Shown: one piece after another, positions 7,693 through 19,100 of the stretch
How positions within the stretch are numbered: the first letter of the stretch is position 1
Layout of the letters: each line of letters starts with the position of its first letter
Assembly: GCA_003612585.1 (NCBI GenBank)
Contig: RAZH01000006.1
Location: 1 to 64,000 of the forward strand
Length of the DNA stretch: 64,000 nucleotides
Reading direction: 5' to 3'
DNA from: a bacterium 1XD42-54
Lineage (GTDB): Bacteria; Bacillota; Clostridia; Lachnospirales; Lachnospiraceae
Made by a program: the position numbers and the translations under genes
The notes under the pieces: model-generated
Told to the model about the DNA's origin: nothing
The model's input: only the letters and a program-made list of their open reading frames with translations
Databases searched by the model: none

Positions 7693-10600
7693 TCATGAGT
7701 TGCCGAAATTATTTACTGCCTGTTCCAGAGCATCCAACCTTTCGCTGAGTTTCTGGTTCTGTGCGCGAAGGGTGGCATTTTCAGTGAGGCATTTCTGAAT
7801 CATATGTGTGTTCCACATCGTGAATTCTGTGTAAATGAGGCTCCACGGGTCTGTTACGCCGCAGTAATCCTCACTTTCCGGGTCATCGGTTGTCTGCACC
7901 AGTCCGGCAAAATCCTGCGTGGTGTATCCGTGAGACAGAAAAGCGTCCCGTACCTGCTGGGCTTTTGCGCCAAAATGATAACGCCCGGATACCCCCTGAT
8001 TATATTTGAAGGCACAGGTTTCGATGTCCATAAATACATCATCAAATTCATCGAGAGATTTGAAGCTGTTTTTCACACGTTCATCCGATGTGACGGCGCT
8101 GCCGGAAGTATTTTTCAGCAAAACGGTCTGGCCGCGCAGGATGGTTTTGGTTTGATAGTCAGCAGAGCCATTCCAGCCGTAGCAGCAGTTGATTCCGTTA
8201 TCTACTTGGACAATATTGTGGTTTTCGCCATCTGCCCATTGGCAGAATAATTGTTTTTGAGTTGTATAGTCTGAATTGTAGCCAAATTTTTCATTTGCAA
8301 GAATAATTGCATTGGAATAAATATTTTTAGCACATCTAACAGTAGAATCAAACAATACATCATTATTAAATTCACTAAATCCTGCAACAAGCAGACCGTT
8401 TTGTATGGAAGCACCGTCATGGATTATGAGTGTATTATCCACTAGTATCTGTTCAAATCCAGATCCAATGTTTAAAATATAAAATCCAGAATAGGAATTA
8501 ATAGATGATTTTAACGCAATCCGGGATTCCTCGCCATCGTTGACATACATATTCAGATCCTGTTTAATATAAGATTTCTTCATCCACACATGCCCGTCCC
8601 GGTTAACTTTAAAGTTCCCGTTCCCGGCCCAGAATACCCAGTGGTCATAGGTACTCAGATCGGAACTGCGTATGCCTGGATAAACAAGCTGTTCCTCGCC
8701 TTCAAAGCTTGTGGCGTAAGTGCCTCCGCTCATACCGCAGTAAGGCGTGGAGAGGGAGTCGGCATAAATATTGAAGTCACCGATAGTTCCGCTGCTGGCT
8801 GTTATTTTGCCGTCCACAGAAAGAAGACCATTGTTCCAGACCAGCTTTCCTCCGATATTGATTCCGTTTTTGGTGAAGTATGAGGTGGTGGCGGGCGTTC
8901 CTCCGGATACGTTGAAACCGTCGATTCCAATGTAAATGCCGGGTATCGTAGTGTTGGTTACACTTGAAATGCTTCCACTTCGGATGCAGGCAGAACCGAT
9001 TTCCAGGCCGTTTTCGCCTCCGATGTGCCCGGAGGTTGCAGTGACTTTGCCGGTCAGTTCAAGATCGCCGTCTGAGTTTAGACAAAAGACGTTTCTGCTG
9101 CCTTTTGATACTGTCAGGATGGAATCTTCGTTATTCGGGTCAACTTGAAATACATTGATGCCGTTCGATACGAGAAGTCCGTTTTTGTCAAACTTCAGAG
9201 AGCCGGCCATATTATAGATTCCGAGGTTTTCACCGAGGATGAGCCGGCCGATCAGGACCTCTGCGTTGATTCCGTAGGTTTCGCACAGTTCTTTTGTCTC
9301 GGGGTTGCGGTACAGAAGGTTACCGATTGCGGTCTGAAGCGTATTCCAGTTATCCTTTGTGATTGCAAGGGTGGAATTTATGATTTTCAGCTGTGTCGGC
9401 TCGTAGCTGTCTGTAACGTCGTTGTATTTGCGGAACAGTAAGCCGTTTTTATCAAAAACAATATCCTGGCTGCCTGCATCGTTCACAATTTTGGTCAGCG
9501 TTGCATCGAGGCCGTCGCGGGTCCAGCTCTTTACTGTGTCGTATACATTCTGGCCCTGAGAGGCCTGCCGCTGTACGTAATGATACGTTGAAAACATAGA
9601 GGAGGCCTGTCCGAGGATATTTCGGACATCCGATATTCCGGTTTTGATTGTGGTGACGTCGGAGAAAGCAACCTGAATCGTTTCGAGACTGTTATAGTCA
9701 ATTTCATATTGCAGCAGTCTGAGCCTGTAAATTTCACCGTCAACGAGAATGCGGAGCCAGTTTCCGACCTGGAAATAGCGAATGAGGGGTTCAAATTTTT
9801 CAATCGCGAGGAGATTTTTCAGGGCTGCGGAAATGCTGTGCTGTAAGGCAGCGGATTTATAGATTTCTTTTTCGGCTGTTTCAATAAACTCTGTGGCCTT
9901 TTGTACCAATTCGGCATTGTTCAGGCCATCGGAGATATAATTGCTGTTGGAATAAACATCGTCTCTGCGATAGCTGCAAAATACCTTCCAAAGGTCAGTT
10001 CCCAGGTACTGTTCAAAGTCAAGCGCTTTCTGAATGCGGATGCGTTCCTGCAAGGCTGCATGGTACAGATTTGCAATTGTTTCGAGCTCCTGCTCGCGGA
10101 GCGCCATTTCCCCTTCAATTGCCTGCAAGCGGTTGCTGTAATTCAGAAGAAACGAATGGTACAGTTCCGGGTCCGTGAGATTTTGGGCAGCGGAATCGTC
10201 TAAGCTGAGCTCTTTGAGCACCTCAATACATCCCTGACAGCAGTCGTGAATCACTGTTAACATGCCAAGGCTGTATTGCCTCAGGGATTCCACAAAAGCC
10301 CCCTGGAAGGTTCCGCCCTGGGAAATGATTTCTTTCTGAAACAGGCCGGATATGCTGTAATCTTCGGTATCTCCTTTGCGCAGTGCTTTGTCGATTTTCT
10401 GTCGGAGGAAAGCTTCGTAATCATCCGCAAGTTTGACCGCAATTCTCGCGCTGTCTGCAAAGTCCGTTTCGTCTGAAAAATTGGTTACAGCGAAGACACC
10501 GCTCCAGGTAAGCGTTGTTTTGTCGAACGAGGATTCTTTGATTTTTACCTGGTAACGGTTGTCTGTGATGATTTTAGCTACAGAGAGCACATTGCTGTTT

Positions 10601-11952
10601 GCAGTAGCTTCTGAGACAGAGGACAGGTTTGATACAGCGACTGGAGAAAGGTTTTGCTGTGTAAGCAGGGCTGCCTGTTGTGCAGCGGAGGTATTGCTCA
10701 TGGATGGGGCCGGCATAAAGCTGTCGCTCAGGAACCACTCAAAATCAATGGTTTCATAAAGAATGCGGATGAGCGAAGGATATCCGATGACCGGGGACGA
10801 AATTTTGCAGAGGCTGTCGCGATTTGACTGGTATTTTTCAATGAGCGCATTATAGCTTTCAAGAATTTCTGAGTCAAAGTCTGACCGGTGCTCTTTTTCA
10901 TAACTCTGGTACAGATTTTCATAATCTTCGATTTTCTGACATAATTCCTCTGGCATATCCTCCTTTACGTAGGCCGATATGTACCACAGATAGGGGGAGC
11001 CGTTCGGATTGCAGTTCTGGATGGTATTCGTCATCAAATCATCCCCGGCCTCCAGACGGAAACAATTCTTTACAGAATCCGAATCGGTGGAAAAGGTAAT
11101 TTCGTCGGTCAGATTATCCTTTGTGATAAAGATTGTGGTATCTTTGCCGTAACCATGGCGGATGTCCGTACTTTGACATTTTGGACATGCATCCGTAAAT
11201 TCTCCGCGGTAATGGCAGGCCTGGCATGTCTGTTCCAGATCATAGAAAGAAATCGTACGTGCAGGGCAATTCGTATCCGGATCATTTTCATTCCCGTAAA
11301 CAACGAGCGCGTGAATTTCTTCCGCAATTTCATCCAGTGCATCTTTGATGGAAATGTTATCAAAGGAAAAGGTTCTCTGAAGTCCAGCCAGTTCTGAGTC
11401 AACGTGAGCAATTTTGTAATGGGGGGCCTTTTCCAGGATGCGGTGCAGGAGGGAAGTTTCTGGATGGTCTTTATTATATAGAATTGTAGCAGTGACTTTA
11501 TCCTGAGGAGAGGTGTCTTCCGGTTCTCCGCCATGGTCTGAAGTGGCAGGCTTGCCGTAATCATCCCGTGCAATATCGTCTTCTGTATTGATTTCCGTAC
11601 CGAAGATTAAAATTTGAGACAATTCCGCTTCGCACAGACCTTTGGCAGTAACACTTTTGGTAACGCTAGGTCCATCCGACAGTTCAACATTTATTTCAAA
11701 CCAAGCATCCCACTCGGGACAGTAGATCAGCTTGAAATCGACCAGTTTATCCCATAAAAAGACGGGCGTTTCGGTGTTATCTGTTTTGGATATTTTAAAG
11801 GTGAGTTCTGTAGTGTCATTCAGATGATCAGAGACAAAAAGATCCGTTACGTTTCGCAGCTGCCCGAGACGCTTTCCATTTTTGTTTGCAAGGATAAGTG
11901 TCGGTTCTACTGGTCTGTGGTCCGGATCAAATAATATTTTTATAGTAGACAT
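7693..11952 (-). CDS. Tail-tip hub (Tal / prophage endopeptidase-tail type) with C-terminal S74 auto-cleaving chaperone
   Basis: 1,419 residues. The N-terminal part (to about 400) resembles the gp27/Tal-type hub of siphophage tails. It contains an inserted zinc-ribbon-like pattern, CQAC (243-246) and CPKC (256-259). The long middle is repetitive beta structure of fibre type with many Gly/Asn turns. Residues 1289-1419 are a Peptidase S74 intramolecular chaperone: SDERVK supplies Ser1289 and Lys1294, spaced as in endosialidase-type domains, and a coiled coil ends the protein. This domain drives trimer folding and then cuts itself off. It directly follows Dit, the usual Dit-Tal order. Confidence 0.82.
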   Translation of the reverse strand: MSTIKILFDPDHRPVEPTLILANKNGKRLGQLRNVTDLFVSDHLNDTTELTFKISKTDNTETPVFLWDKLVDFKLIYCPEWDAWFEINVELSDGPSVTKSVTAKGLCEAELSQILIFGTEINTEDDIARDDYGKPATSDHGGEPEDTSPQDKVTATILYNKDHPETSLLHRILEKAPHYKIAHVDSELAGLQRTFSFDNISIKDALDEIAEEIHALVVYGNENDPDTNCPARTISFYDLEQTCQACHYRGEFTDACPKCQSTDIRHGYGKDTTIFITKDNLTDEITFSTDSDSVKNCFRLEAGDDLMTNTIQNCNPNGSPYLWYISAYVKEDMPEELCQKIEDYENLYQSYEKEHRSDFDSEILESYNALIEKYQSNRDSLCKISSPVIGYPSLIRILYETIDFEWFLSDSFMPAPSMSNTSAAQQAALLTQQNLSPVAVSNLSSVSEATANSNVLSVAKIITDNRYQVKIKESSFDKTTLTWSGVFAVTNFSDETDFADSARIAVKLADDYEAFLRQKIDKALRKGDTEDYSISGLFQKEIISQGGTFQGAFVESLRQYSLGMLTVIHDCCQGCIEVLKELSLDDSAAQNLTDPELYHSFLLNYSNRLQAIEGEMALREQELETIANLYHAALQERIRIQKALDFEQYLGTDLWKVFCSYRRDDVYSNSNYISDGLNNAELVQKATEFIETAEKEIYKSAALQHSISAALKNLLAIEKFEPLIRYFQVGNWLRILVDGEIYRLRLLQYEIDYNSLETIQVAFSDVTTIKTGISDVRNILGQASSMFSTYHYVQRQASQGQNVYDTVKSWTRDGLDATLTKIVNDAGSQDIVFDKNGLLFRKYNDVTDSYEPTQLKIINSTLAITKDNWNTLQTAIGNLLYRNPETKELCETYGINAEVLIGRLILGENLGIYNMAGSLKFDKNGLLVSNGINVFQVDPNNEDSILTVSKGSRNVFCLNSDGDLELTGKVTATSGHIGGENGLEIGSACIRSGSISSVTNTTIPGIYIGIDGFNVSGGTPATTSYFTKNGINIGGKLVWNNGLLSVDGKITASSGTIGDFNIYADSLSTPYCGMSGGTYATSFEGEEQLVYPGIRSSDLSTYDHWVFWAGNGNFKVNRDGHVWMKKSYIKQDLNMYVNDGEESRIALKSSINSYSGFYILNIGSGFEQILVDNTLIIHDGASIQNGLLVAGFSEFNNDVLFDSTVRCAKNIYSNAIILANEKFGYNSDYTTQKQLFCQWADGENHNIVQVDNGINCCYGWNGSADYQTKTILRGQTVLLKNTSGSAVTSDERVKNSFKSLDEFDDVFMDIETCAFKYNQGVSGRYHFGAKAQQVRDAFLSHGYTTQDFAGLVQTTDDPESEDYCGVTDPWSLIYTEFTMWNTHMIQKCLTENATLRAQNQKLSERLDALEQAVNNFGNS

Positions 11953-11955
11953 ACG

Positions 11956-12765
11956 TTAAATCCCCACTTTCATCGAAGGATTGTATTTCAAAACAACAGA
12001 GCAGGGGAGAGAGAAGGTCAGCGTATTGGCACGTGTCTTGTACGAGTTTGTGATCTGTATAAAATGAAAGTTAAAATCATTCATAATTGTCTCCTGGTGC
12101 GAAGCAGAGGAAGATTCTATGATCAGGTCCTTCAAAGTAATGATTTCCCCTTCCGTGCAGCCTTTGATTTCAGTCGTGCGCTGGTCCAGACTGTTGGTGA
12201 TGATCAGATCTCCGCTTTGTCTGCATGTGATTTCGACCTCAGCGCAGGACGAACCGATTTCATCCGAAGTGTCATAAATGGTATACTGTCCGTCCGGGGC
12301 AGAGATGTCAAAGGTTATAATCTGAGTTTCGCGTAAGGCAAAGGGGCGGTTGGTGGTGAGAAACAGATGCATCCCGATTACATTTCCGTGAAGTTCTATT
12401 TTTTCTATGTTAAAGCTGCCTTCAAAGTAAAGATCACTGTACTCATCATCGATCAGTTTGAATTTGAGAAACTGATGGCGGTTCAGCCAGCGTGTAAGCT
12501 CTCGCTGTTCCTGGAGTGTAAAATACAGATCTTCGTTATTGTTCCATGTGCATGGATTTTTGCAGATGCTAAATTCAGTTTCGATACAGTCATCATAACT
12601 GGTGCTGGCCAGCATGTGGAGTTGGCCGCGCTGTGTCTGCGTTTTGTTGAAGGTAATCTGTGAGCCTGCTGCAATATTTTCGATGTTATTTTCGTCAAAC
12701 GTACAGATCATACATCCAAAATCAGACAGGTACAGACCGTCATATTCAAAATCTGTGGCTCTCAT
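11956..12765 (-). CDS. Distal tail protein (Dit, siphophage tail-hub family)
   Basis: 269 residues from MRATDFEYDG, whose ATG follows GGAGGGA; an upstream in-frame start would overlap the previous gene. The N-terminus (FEYDGLYLSDFGCMICTFD), the middle (LTRWLNRHQFLKFKL) and the following beta strands match the Dit / SPP1 gp19.1 family. These proteins form the hexameric ring joining tail tube to tip. It lies between the tape-measure side and the Tal-type gene, the standard order in siphophages and F-type tailocins. Confidence 0.8.
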   Translation of the reverse strand: MRATDFEYDGLYLSDFGCMICTFDENNIENIAAGSQITFNKTQTQRGQLHMLASTSYDDCIETEFSICKNPCTWNNNEDLYFTLQEQRELTRWLNRHQFLKFKLIDDEYSDLYFEGSFNIEKIELHGNVIGMHLFLTTNRPFALRETQIITFDISAPDGQYTIYDTSDEIGSSCAEVEITCRQSGDLIITNSLDQRTTEIKGCTEGEIITLKDLIIESSSASHQETIMNDFNFHFIQITNSYKTRANTLTFSLPCSVVLKYNPSMKVGI

Positions 12766-12785
12766 GTTATCCCTCCGTTTCGTGA

Positions 12786-13064
12786 TTATTTGAGCATTCG
12801 TTTTAACTGGCAGCACTGAGCGTATAGTTTCTGATACGCATCCCTTGCAGCCTTTGCTTCAGAGATTCCATCTTCCCATTGTTGCTGGATAGCGGCACAT
12901 TCCAGAAGGATATGCTGGGCGCGGCTGCGCTCTGCGGCAGTGTCAGTCTGAATAGACTGAACCAGATCGCGCAGGGCGGTATTTTTCTGTTTTAATTCTC
13001 TGTTTTTTTCTTTGAGCTTTTCATTTTCAAGCTTCAGTTTTTCATACTGTTTAAAAATATTCAA
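12786..13064 (-). CDS. Small coiled-coil protein between tape measure and Dit
   Basis: 92 residues from a TTG preceded by AGGAGG. It is almost wholly helical, with heptads in YEKLKLENEKLKEKNRELKQ and further along to the C-terminal CCQLKRMLK. No catalytic motif is visible. Its position between tape measure and Dit suggests a tail-assembly accessory. A role in tape-measure bundling is only a guess. Confidence 0.5.
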   Translation of the reverse strand: MNIFKQYEKLKLENEKLKEKNRELKQKNTALRDLVQSIQTDTAAERSRAQHILLECAAIQQQWEDGISEAKAARDAYQKLYAQCCQLKRMLK

Positions 13065-13132
13065 TGTGATGATTCCTCCTGGTATGAGAACCGCTGTTCC
13101 AAAGCGTGTTCAGCTTCGAAACAGCGGTGTGG

Positions 13133-16100
13133 TTAAAAGTTGAATCGGTTTTTCTGGTTAAGGCTTTTACCTGCGATCGGATCGATGGTAATCGATTGAA
13201 TAAAGCGGGTGAAGCTTTTATCTTTTTGCATGGCGGCTTTGAACTCGTCATAGTTTTTCACAGATGGAAGCGTAATGTTGAATTGGCTGTCTCCCATTTG
13301 AATCTGTGTATTCTGAGTTGCCTGCGGAACGTTTTTCACCACAACGCCGCTATTGCCGGAATATTGCCGGATATAGCCGGACGGGTCGTTTGCAGCTCTC
13401 CACATATTTTCGGATGCCATTGCGTTATAGATTCGGGAATCTTTTGATAATGGCGTCAGAATTGCACCATCCGCTTTGCGGACATACGTTTCAAAACCAT
13501 CTGTCTCCCAGTTTTCGTTGGTCCATCCGAGTTCATTTTGTGCGATGCGCTTTGCACCCCTGGCATATCCGCTGATCTGCTTTTTCTTAAGCCATCCGCG
13601 GTCGCCGCTTCCCAGCTTTTTGCCGGTACTGATATGATAAGGGTAAGTCCCCTTTGTGTTGATTTTTGTGATATATACGTATCCGCCCCGGTTGCTGTGG
13701 CCATGCGGATTTCCGCCGTAAGAGTCATTATAATACTCGCCGCTCACGTATTTTACCTTGTCGCCAACCTGAATTTTTCCGTCGCCCTGGGGGGATTTTG
13801 AAGGCGCAGCAGGTTTTGGAGTATTAACAGGCTTGTCCGCATTTGACGGAGCCTGATCTGAGGAAGAATTTCCCGTAGCGGCTTTTGCGGCAGGCTTGGT
13901 GTTTTCCGGGTTGGAGGCGCCAACCTTACCGGCCTTTTCATCTGCCTGTTTTTTTTGATTTTCTTCCTCTGTTATTTTCTTTTTCGCCAGCTCTGCCTCT
14001 TCATCCGCTTTCTTAGAAAGGTTTTCCATGAAAGCTTTGATGGAGTCAACGGAAGCCTGTACGTTGTTCGTCCAGAGCAGATTCATCGCATCGGAAAGGC
14101 TCGTACCAACGTCTGCTGCCAGGTTGTTTAAGGTATCGGAAATTGGCCCGGCATTTTCTTCAATGGACTGAAATACCTGCTCAAGGAGGAGCGTGATATC
14201 ATCCAGTCTTTGATTTAATGTTTTTTCGTATTCGTCATACAGGTCGCTCAGTAGCTGTTTCTGATCAGAAACATACCGGTCATACTGTGCTTCCTGAAGC
14301 TGCTCTTTGGCCTCGTCCAATTCGACTTTGATTTTTTGGATCTTGGATCTTGTTTCTTCCGAGCTGTCGTTTTCGTAGGCAGAAAGCTGTTTCTGGAGCG
14401 CAGCTATTTTTTTGGTTTGATTTGAAATATTTTTCTGATAATCGTACAGATCCTTCTGGCTGTCCAGCGCGTCAGTGTATTTGTTGATGAGATCCTGCAG
14501 GCGGTCCAGTTCTGCGTCAATTCCCTCGCTCACAAGATTTTTGATTGCCTGTTTTTCGTCTTCAGCAGCCAGAATAGATTTGCGTTGTAATTCCAGCAAT
14601 TCTTCTTTGCGTTCGATCAGTTTCGTGTCAGCCGGATTGGAGGCAAGTTCATCGTTGATATGTTTCAACTGTTCGGCATATTGGTCAGCCTGATTTTGGT
14701 ATATCTCATAATTCCGGCCATGCAGTGCAAGTGTTGCCTGGCCGGCATCTGTGATACCGTTATCGTCAAACAGTTCTGAGTTTGCCATGAGGTCAATGTA
14801 AAAATCGGTTTCCTCTGTCAGTTTGGAGATCTGGTCCTGTAAAGAATCAAAACGTTCCCAACTGATTTCACGAATGGAATTGCTGAAAGTAATCACCTGT
14901 GTTTCTGCTTTCTGGATTGCTTCTGACACACCGTTTATTTTATTGGTCATATCATACCAGTCCTGAGAACCCTGTTCGATTTCACCGCTCGCCAGTCCGT
15001 TGTACAGGGCCTGCTGTAAATCTGCCAGTTCTTGCTTCATGACACTGATATTGTCACGTTCAACAGATTGAAGCATTTGATAATAACCGGCGCTTGCCGC
15101 GAGTCCTTTGGCCTCGGCCTGTGCGAGCGCGTTGTCGTACTCATTGGAGATATGTTCAGACAGAGAGAGCTTGTTTTGGTATTCCTGGCTGATACTGTCG
15201 AATATTTTTACGTATTCTTCCGAGATGTCATTGGAAGCCCGGATAATGTCCGCGTTCAGACCGTCGATTTCTGATTCGACTGACTGGATTTGGGCTAGCG
15301 CGTCGTACCATGCTTCGGTATCCTCTGGAATTTTGCCGGTATTCAGATATTTTTTCAACTCGGCAAGTTCTTTGGATTTCAGGTTAACCTGGCTCTGATT
15401 ATTTTTGATCAGATTCTGGTAATCTTTAATGTTTTGTTCGGACGCTTTGCGGCTTTGATCTGCTGTGACATGGTCGCTGGCATAGTCGTTTCGTCTGGAA
15501 ATGACACTGTCTGTTCGCTTTGCCGCGTGCTCCAGATCCTGAAGCTTCTTTTCCCATTTGGTTATGATGTTGTCAAACTGCTGTTTGTACAGCTCGGACA
15601 GAGTCTCATTCAGTTCGGCAATCGCATCGTTACAGCTGAGGGCTTTTTCGTACCATAATGCGTATTCAGAGATTTTCTTCTTCGTCTTATCGTCGTATTT
15701 ATCAATATCAATTGTGCCGTTCTGAACCTTCTCTTTCAAATCAGAGCTCAGGCCTACGCTTTCCGCTTCTGCGATATAGCGATTGTATGCCTTTGCCTGC
15801 TTGCCTATTTCCGATGATACTTTTGAGATCTCAGACGCGAGCGCTTTATTCCGTGCCGTAAATGTCTGGAATGCGCTGTCGGCAATTAGTTTGAGATTTT
15901 TGATTTCGCGCTGAATGCGTTTTAAGAGTTTTTCGATCCAATCTACAGAATCCCGGTCGCCGCCGTTCCCTTTTGAGGTATTAGTGCCTGTTTTCCCGGT
16001 GGTTCCGGAGGTGGAACCGGTAGTCTTGGAAGTGCTGCCGGAGGGGATGTCCGGACCGGTGCCGCGTCTGGCATTTCCCTGTACCAGAGCCTTTCCGTGC

Positions 16101-19100
16101 CGGCTGGTGTGCCCTCTGGAAAGAAGCTCCTTTGTCTGGAGATGGTCAAATACGATATCGCCCTTTTGCAGGTGAACCATTTCCGGGCCATGATCGCCAA
16201 CGGTGAAATAACGGTTTCCCCTTACGACCATTTCCTGCCCGAGTTCTCCGGTTAACGCAACCGTATCGCGCAGTTCTCCGGGGGAGCCGTACGCGTTGGA
16301 ATCTCCTGCAATGAAACCGGGTGAAGCTTTTGGTACAGAATTGCCGGAAGGAGTAGAGGAGGGAAGAGGAAGACTGCCGAACAGATTAGGACTTGTGGTT
16401 TCCGTTCTGGTTATATTAATGTAAGTTTGCGCTGTTTTCCCGTTTAATTCATCAAGCACGGTTTCAACGGAGGTGAGAACACTGGTAGCATTATCCGTCA
16501 CAGACGCAGTTGTTTTAACTTCTTTCGGCAGTTGGTTTACCTTTTTCTGTATTGTATCGAGCGTTTCTTCATTTATGAAATGAAACTCGTAGGATAATTT
16601 GTTGATACCATCAAAGGAAGATAAATCCATTGTGGCAATCTGATGGACTAGTTCTACGTCGTCAATTCCCTGAACGGTAATACCGAGTGTTTTTTGCGTA
16701 TCTTCGTCAATGAGGTCTATAGCTTCTCTAGCCTGAGCGAGATTGGCCTGAGCCTCTTCTGTATTGAGACCGAGTGTCTGTGCGTGTTCCAGTTCATTGT
16801 ATGCCTGCTGGAAACTCTGAATTGTATAGATCGCGCTGCTTAACTGTGCGTCCACACCGCTTAGCTGCTCATCGCTGATATTCATCACAGCAGGTGCTTC
16901 CAGTTCCTGCTTTTTAGCAATTAGAAATTCCAGTACGGCTTCTATGGAAGAAATCTGGGTCGTGTCAGCAGTCGCAGGATCTGCTTCTCTTAATTCCTGT
17001 AATTTCTCCGAAAGCTGGTCGATTTCACCGTTAAGTTCGTCCCCCTTTGCGCCAAAATCAATTTCAATACCGTCAATATTGGAGACAGTCTCGTCGAGCG
17101 AGACGATATCGTCTGTTCCGATAACGAGATGGTAATCCCGGGCAAAGTCGTCTAATTCCTCCTGCAAAGATTCCTTTAACGAAAGATCATCCGTATCTTC
17201 CATCTGCTGAAGCAAATCCCGGGCTACTTCTTTGGCGTATTCTGCTTTGGCTGCGATTTCCTCCGAACTGTTTGCAGACATGTTGTCAAGAGTTTCATTG
17301 CACTGTGCAATGCGTTCTTCGTACTCTGCAATTTTCTGTTTGGACGCCTCTACGGCGCTTTCGTAATTCTCCGTATTCGGATTTGCCTGGATTTCAGCAA
17401 GATGCCTTTTTTCAGCAGCCAGTTCACTGTACAGATCTTCGACATGCTGTACGCCGTCTTCTTCTGTAGTGAAAAAATCGTTGTGGAATCCGTAGGTTTC
17501 TAGCTGACCGAAGATTGCCATCATTGGCTCAAAACCAATACCAAGCTTTTCGGCAGTGGATTTCAGCTCGTCCATACTGTTCCCGAGCTCATAGGTCCAT
17601 TGTCCGTTTTCCTTTTCCGCCAGGCCGAGGGCCTCTAGATCGTTCAAAAAGTTGAGGCAGCCGTCAGAGCCATCCTGGAAATACCGCTCGAACTTCGCCA
17701 TATTTTCACTGAAATTCAAAGGATCGTCGGAACCGGTCGGGCTGATCATTTTGGCAAAAGCCTTGAAATTCGGATCGCCGATCTGATTGCTTTCATAAGC
17801 TTTCTTTGCCGTTTCATATCCGGAAAGCATTTTGTCGTACGTGCTTCCGGGGCTTTCTTTGCTGTTTTCCCATTCCGCGAGGTTCGGCGTATCGATTTTC
17901 AGTCCGCCAATCCGGATAAAGGTTCCTTCGATTTCATTTGCAGAATCAATCACAGACTGCGCATAAGCCTCAAGCGCGTCTGCATCGGCATCCTTGCCGA
18001 TATTTCTGAGATGTTGTATTTGCTGCGTAAAGTAATCAAAGGTCTCATTGTTTGCGGCAGTGATTAAGCTGTCAACGCCGCTTTCGAGGTCTCCGAGATA
18101 GGAAGCGAGCTGAGGGCAGGCTTTCAACAGTTCCCCAACCTGTTTTTCATCCAGTATTCCCCCGGCTTTTGTGAGCTGCTGCTTGGCGGAGGTAAGAGTC
18201 TGCATTTCGGAAGTGTAGGCAGATACGGTTTCCGATAACTCACTTCCATCCTTTATAAAATTTTCAAATGAGAAATCATCTAAAAATTCGGATTTAAATG
18301 AATCAAAACGAGCACGGATTTCTTTTGGTGTGCCAGATAAATTTGTAGTATCAACGACAAATTTGAACAATATTTTTCTATCGGTTTCAGATCCAAACTC
18401 TTGTTTAAATTCGTTTAAGATATTTCGTGCGCGTATGTTCGCTCCTAATACAGAACCTACCCCAAGGTTTGCATATAGCTGGGATTCAAGCTGGGAGACA
18501 TCAATTTTAGAAAATTCTATATCATTAATCAGATTTCTTAAAAATTGTTTGGCTTTTACGAATTCTTTGGGGTCAGCTATGGCAGAGACAGTCTCATTAT
18601 AAGAGCGTATGAATTGTGATAATTGATCCGTTTTTAGATTCGAAAGCGCTTTATTCAGATGATTCGTTTGTCCCGCAAGCTCAGGGAAACGTTGAACGAG
18701 GTCAGTTAAATCAACTTTTTCTCCATTGTTTAATTTAGCAATTGTTGATTGAATTTCAGAAATATCGGCCTGAAATGCATCAATAGATTTGCTAAAATCA
18801 GATTCAGATCCATCATCATTTTGGAAAAGGGAGGAGAAAGTAATCTGGTTGACAGAATTAGGTTTAGAAAATGTGTTTTTAATATAATCTTGAACAAGTG
18901 TTTCAAAAGATTTTGAAGGATCATTTTGGGATGTTTCATAAATATCCAATATTGCTTTTACAGGTAGCGTGAAAGTCTGAGACGAAAGTTCTTTATCTAG
19001 GATCTGTTCAGCAATAAAATCTCTAATATATTCTACATAGTTCTGGTATTGCGTTACTTTTTCCCCACTGCTGAGTAGTTTGACGCTTTTCATTTGTATT

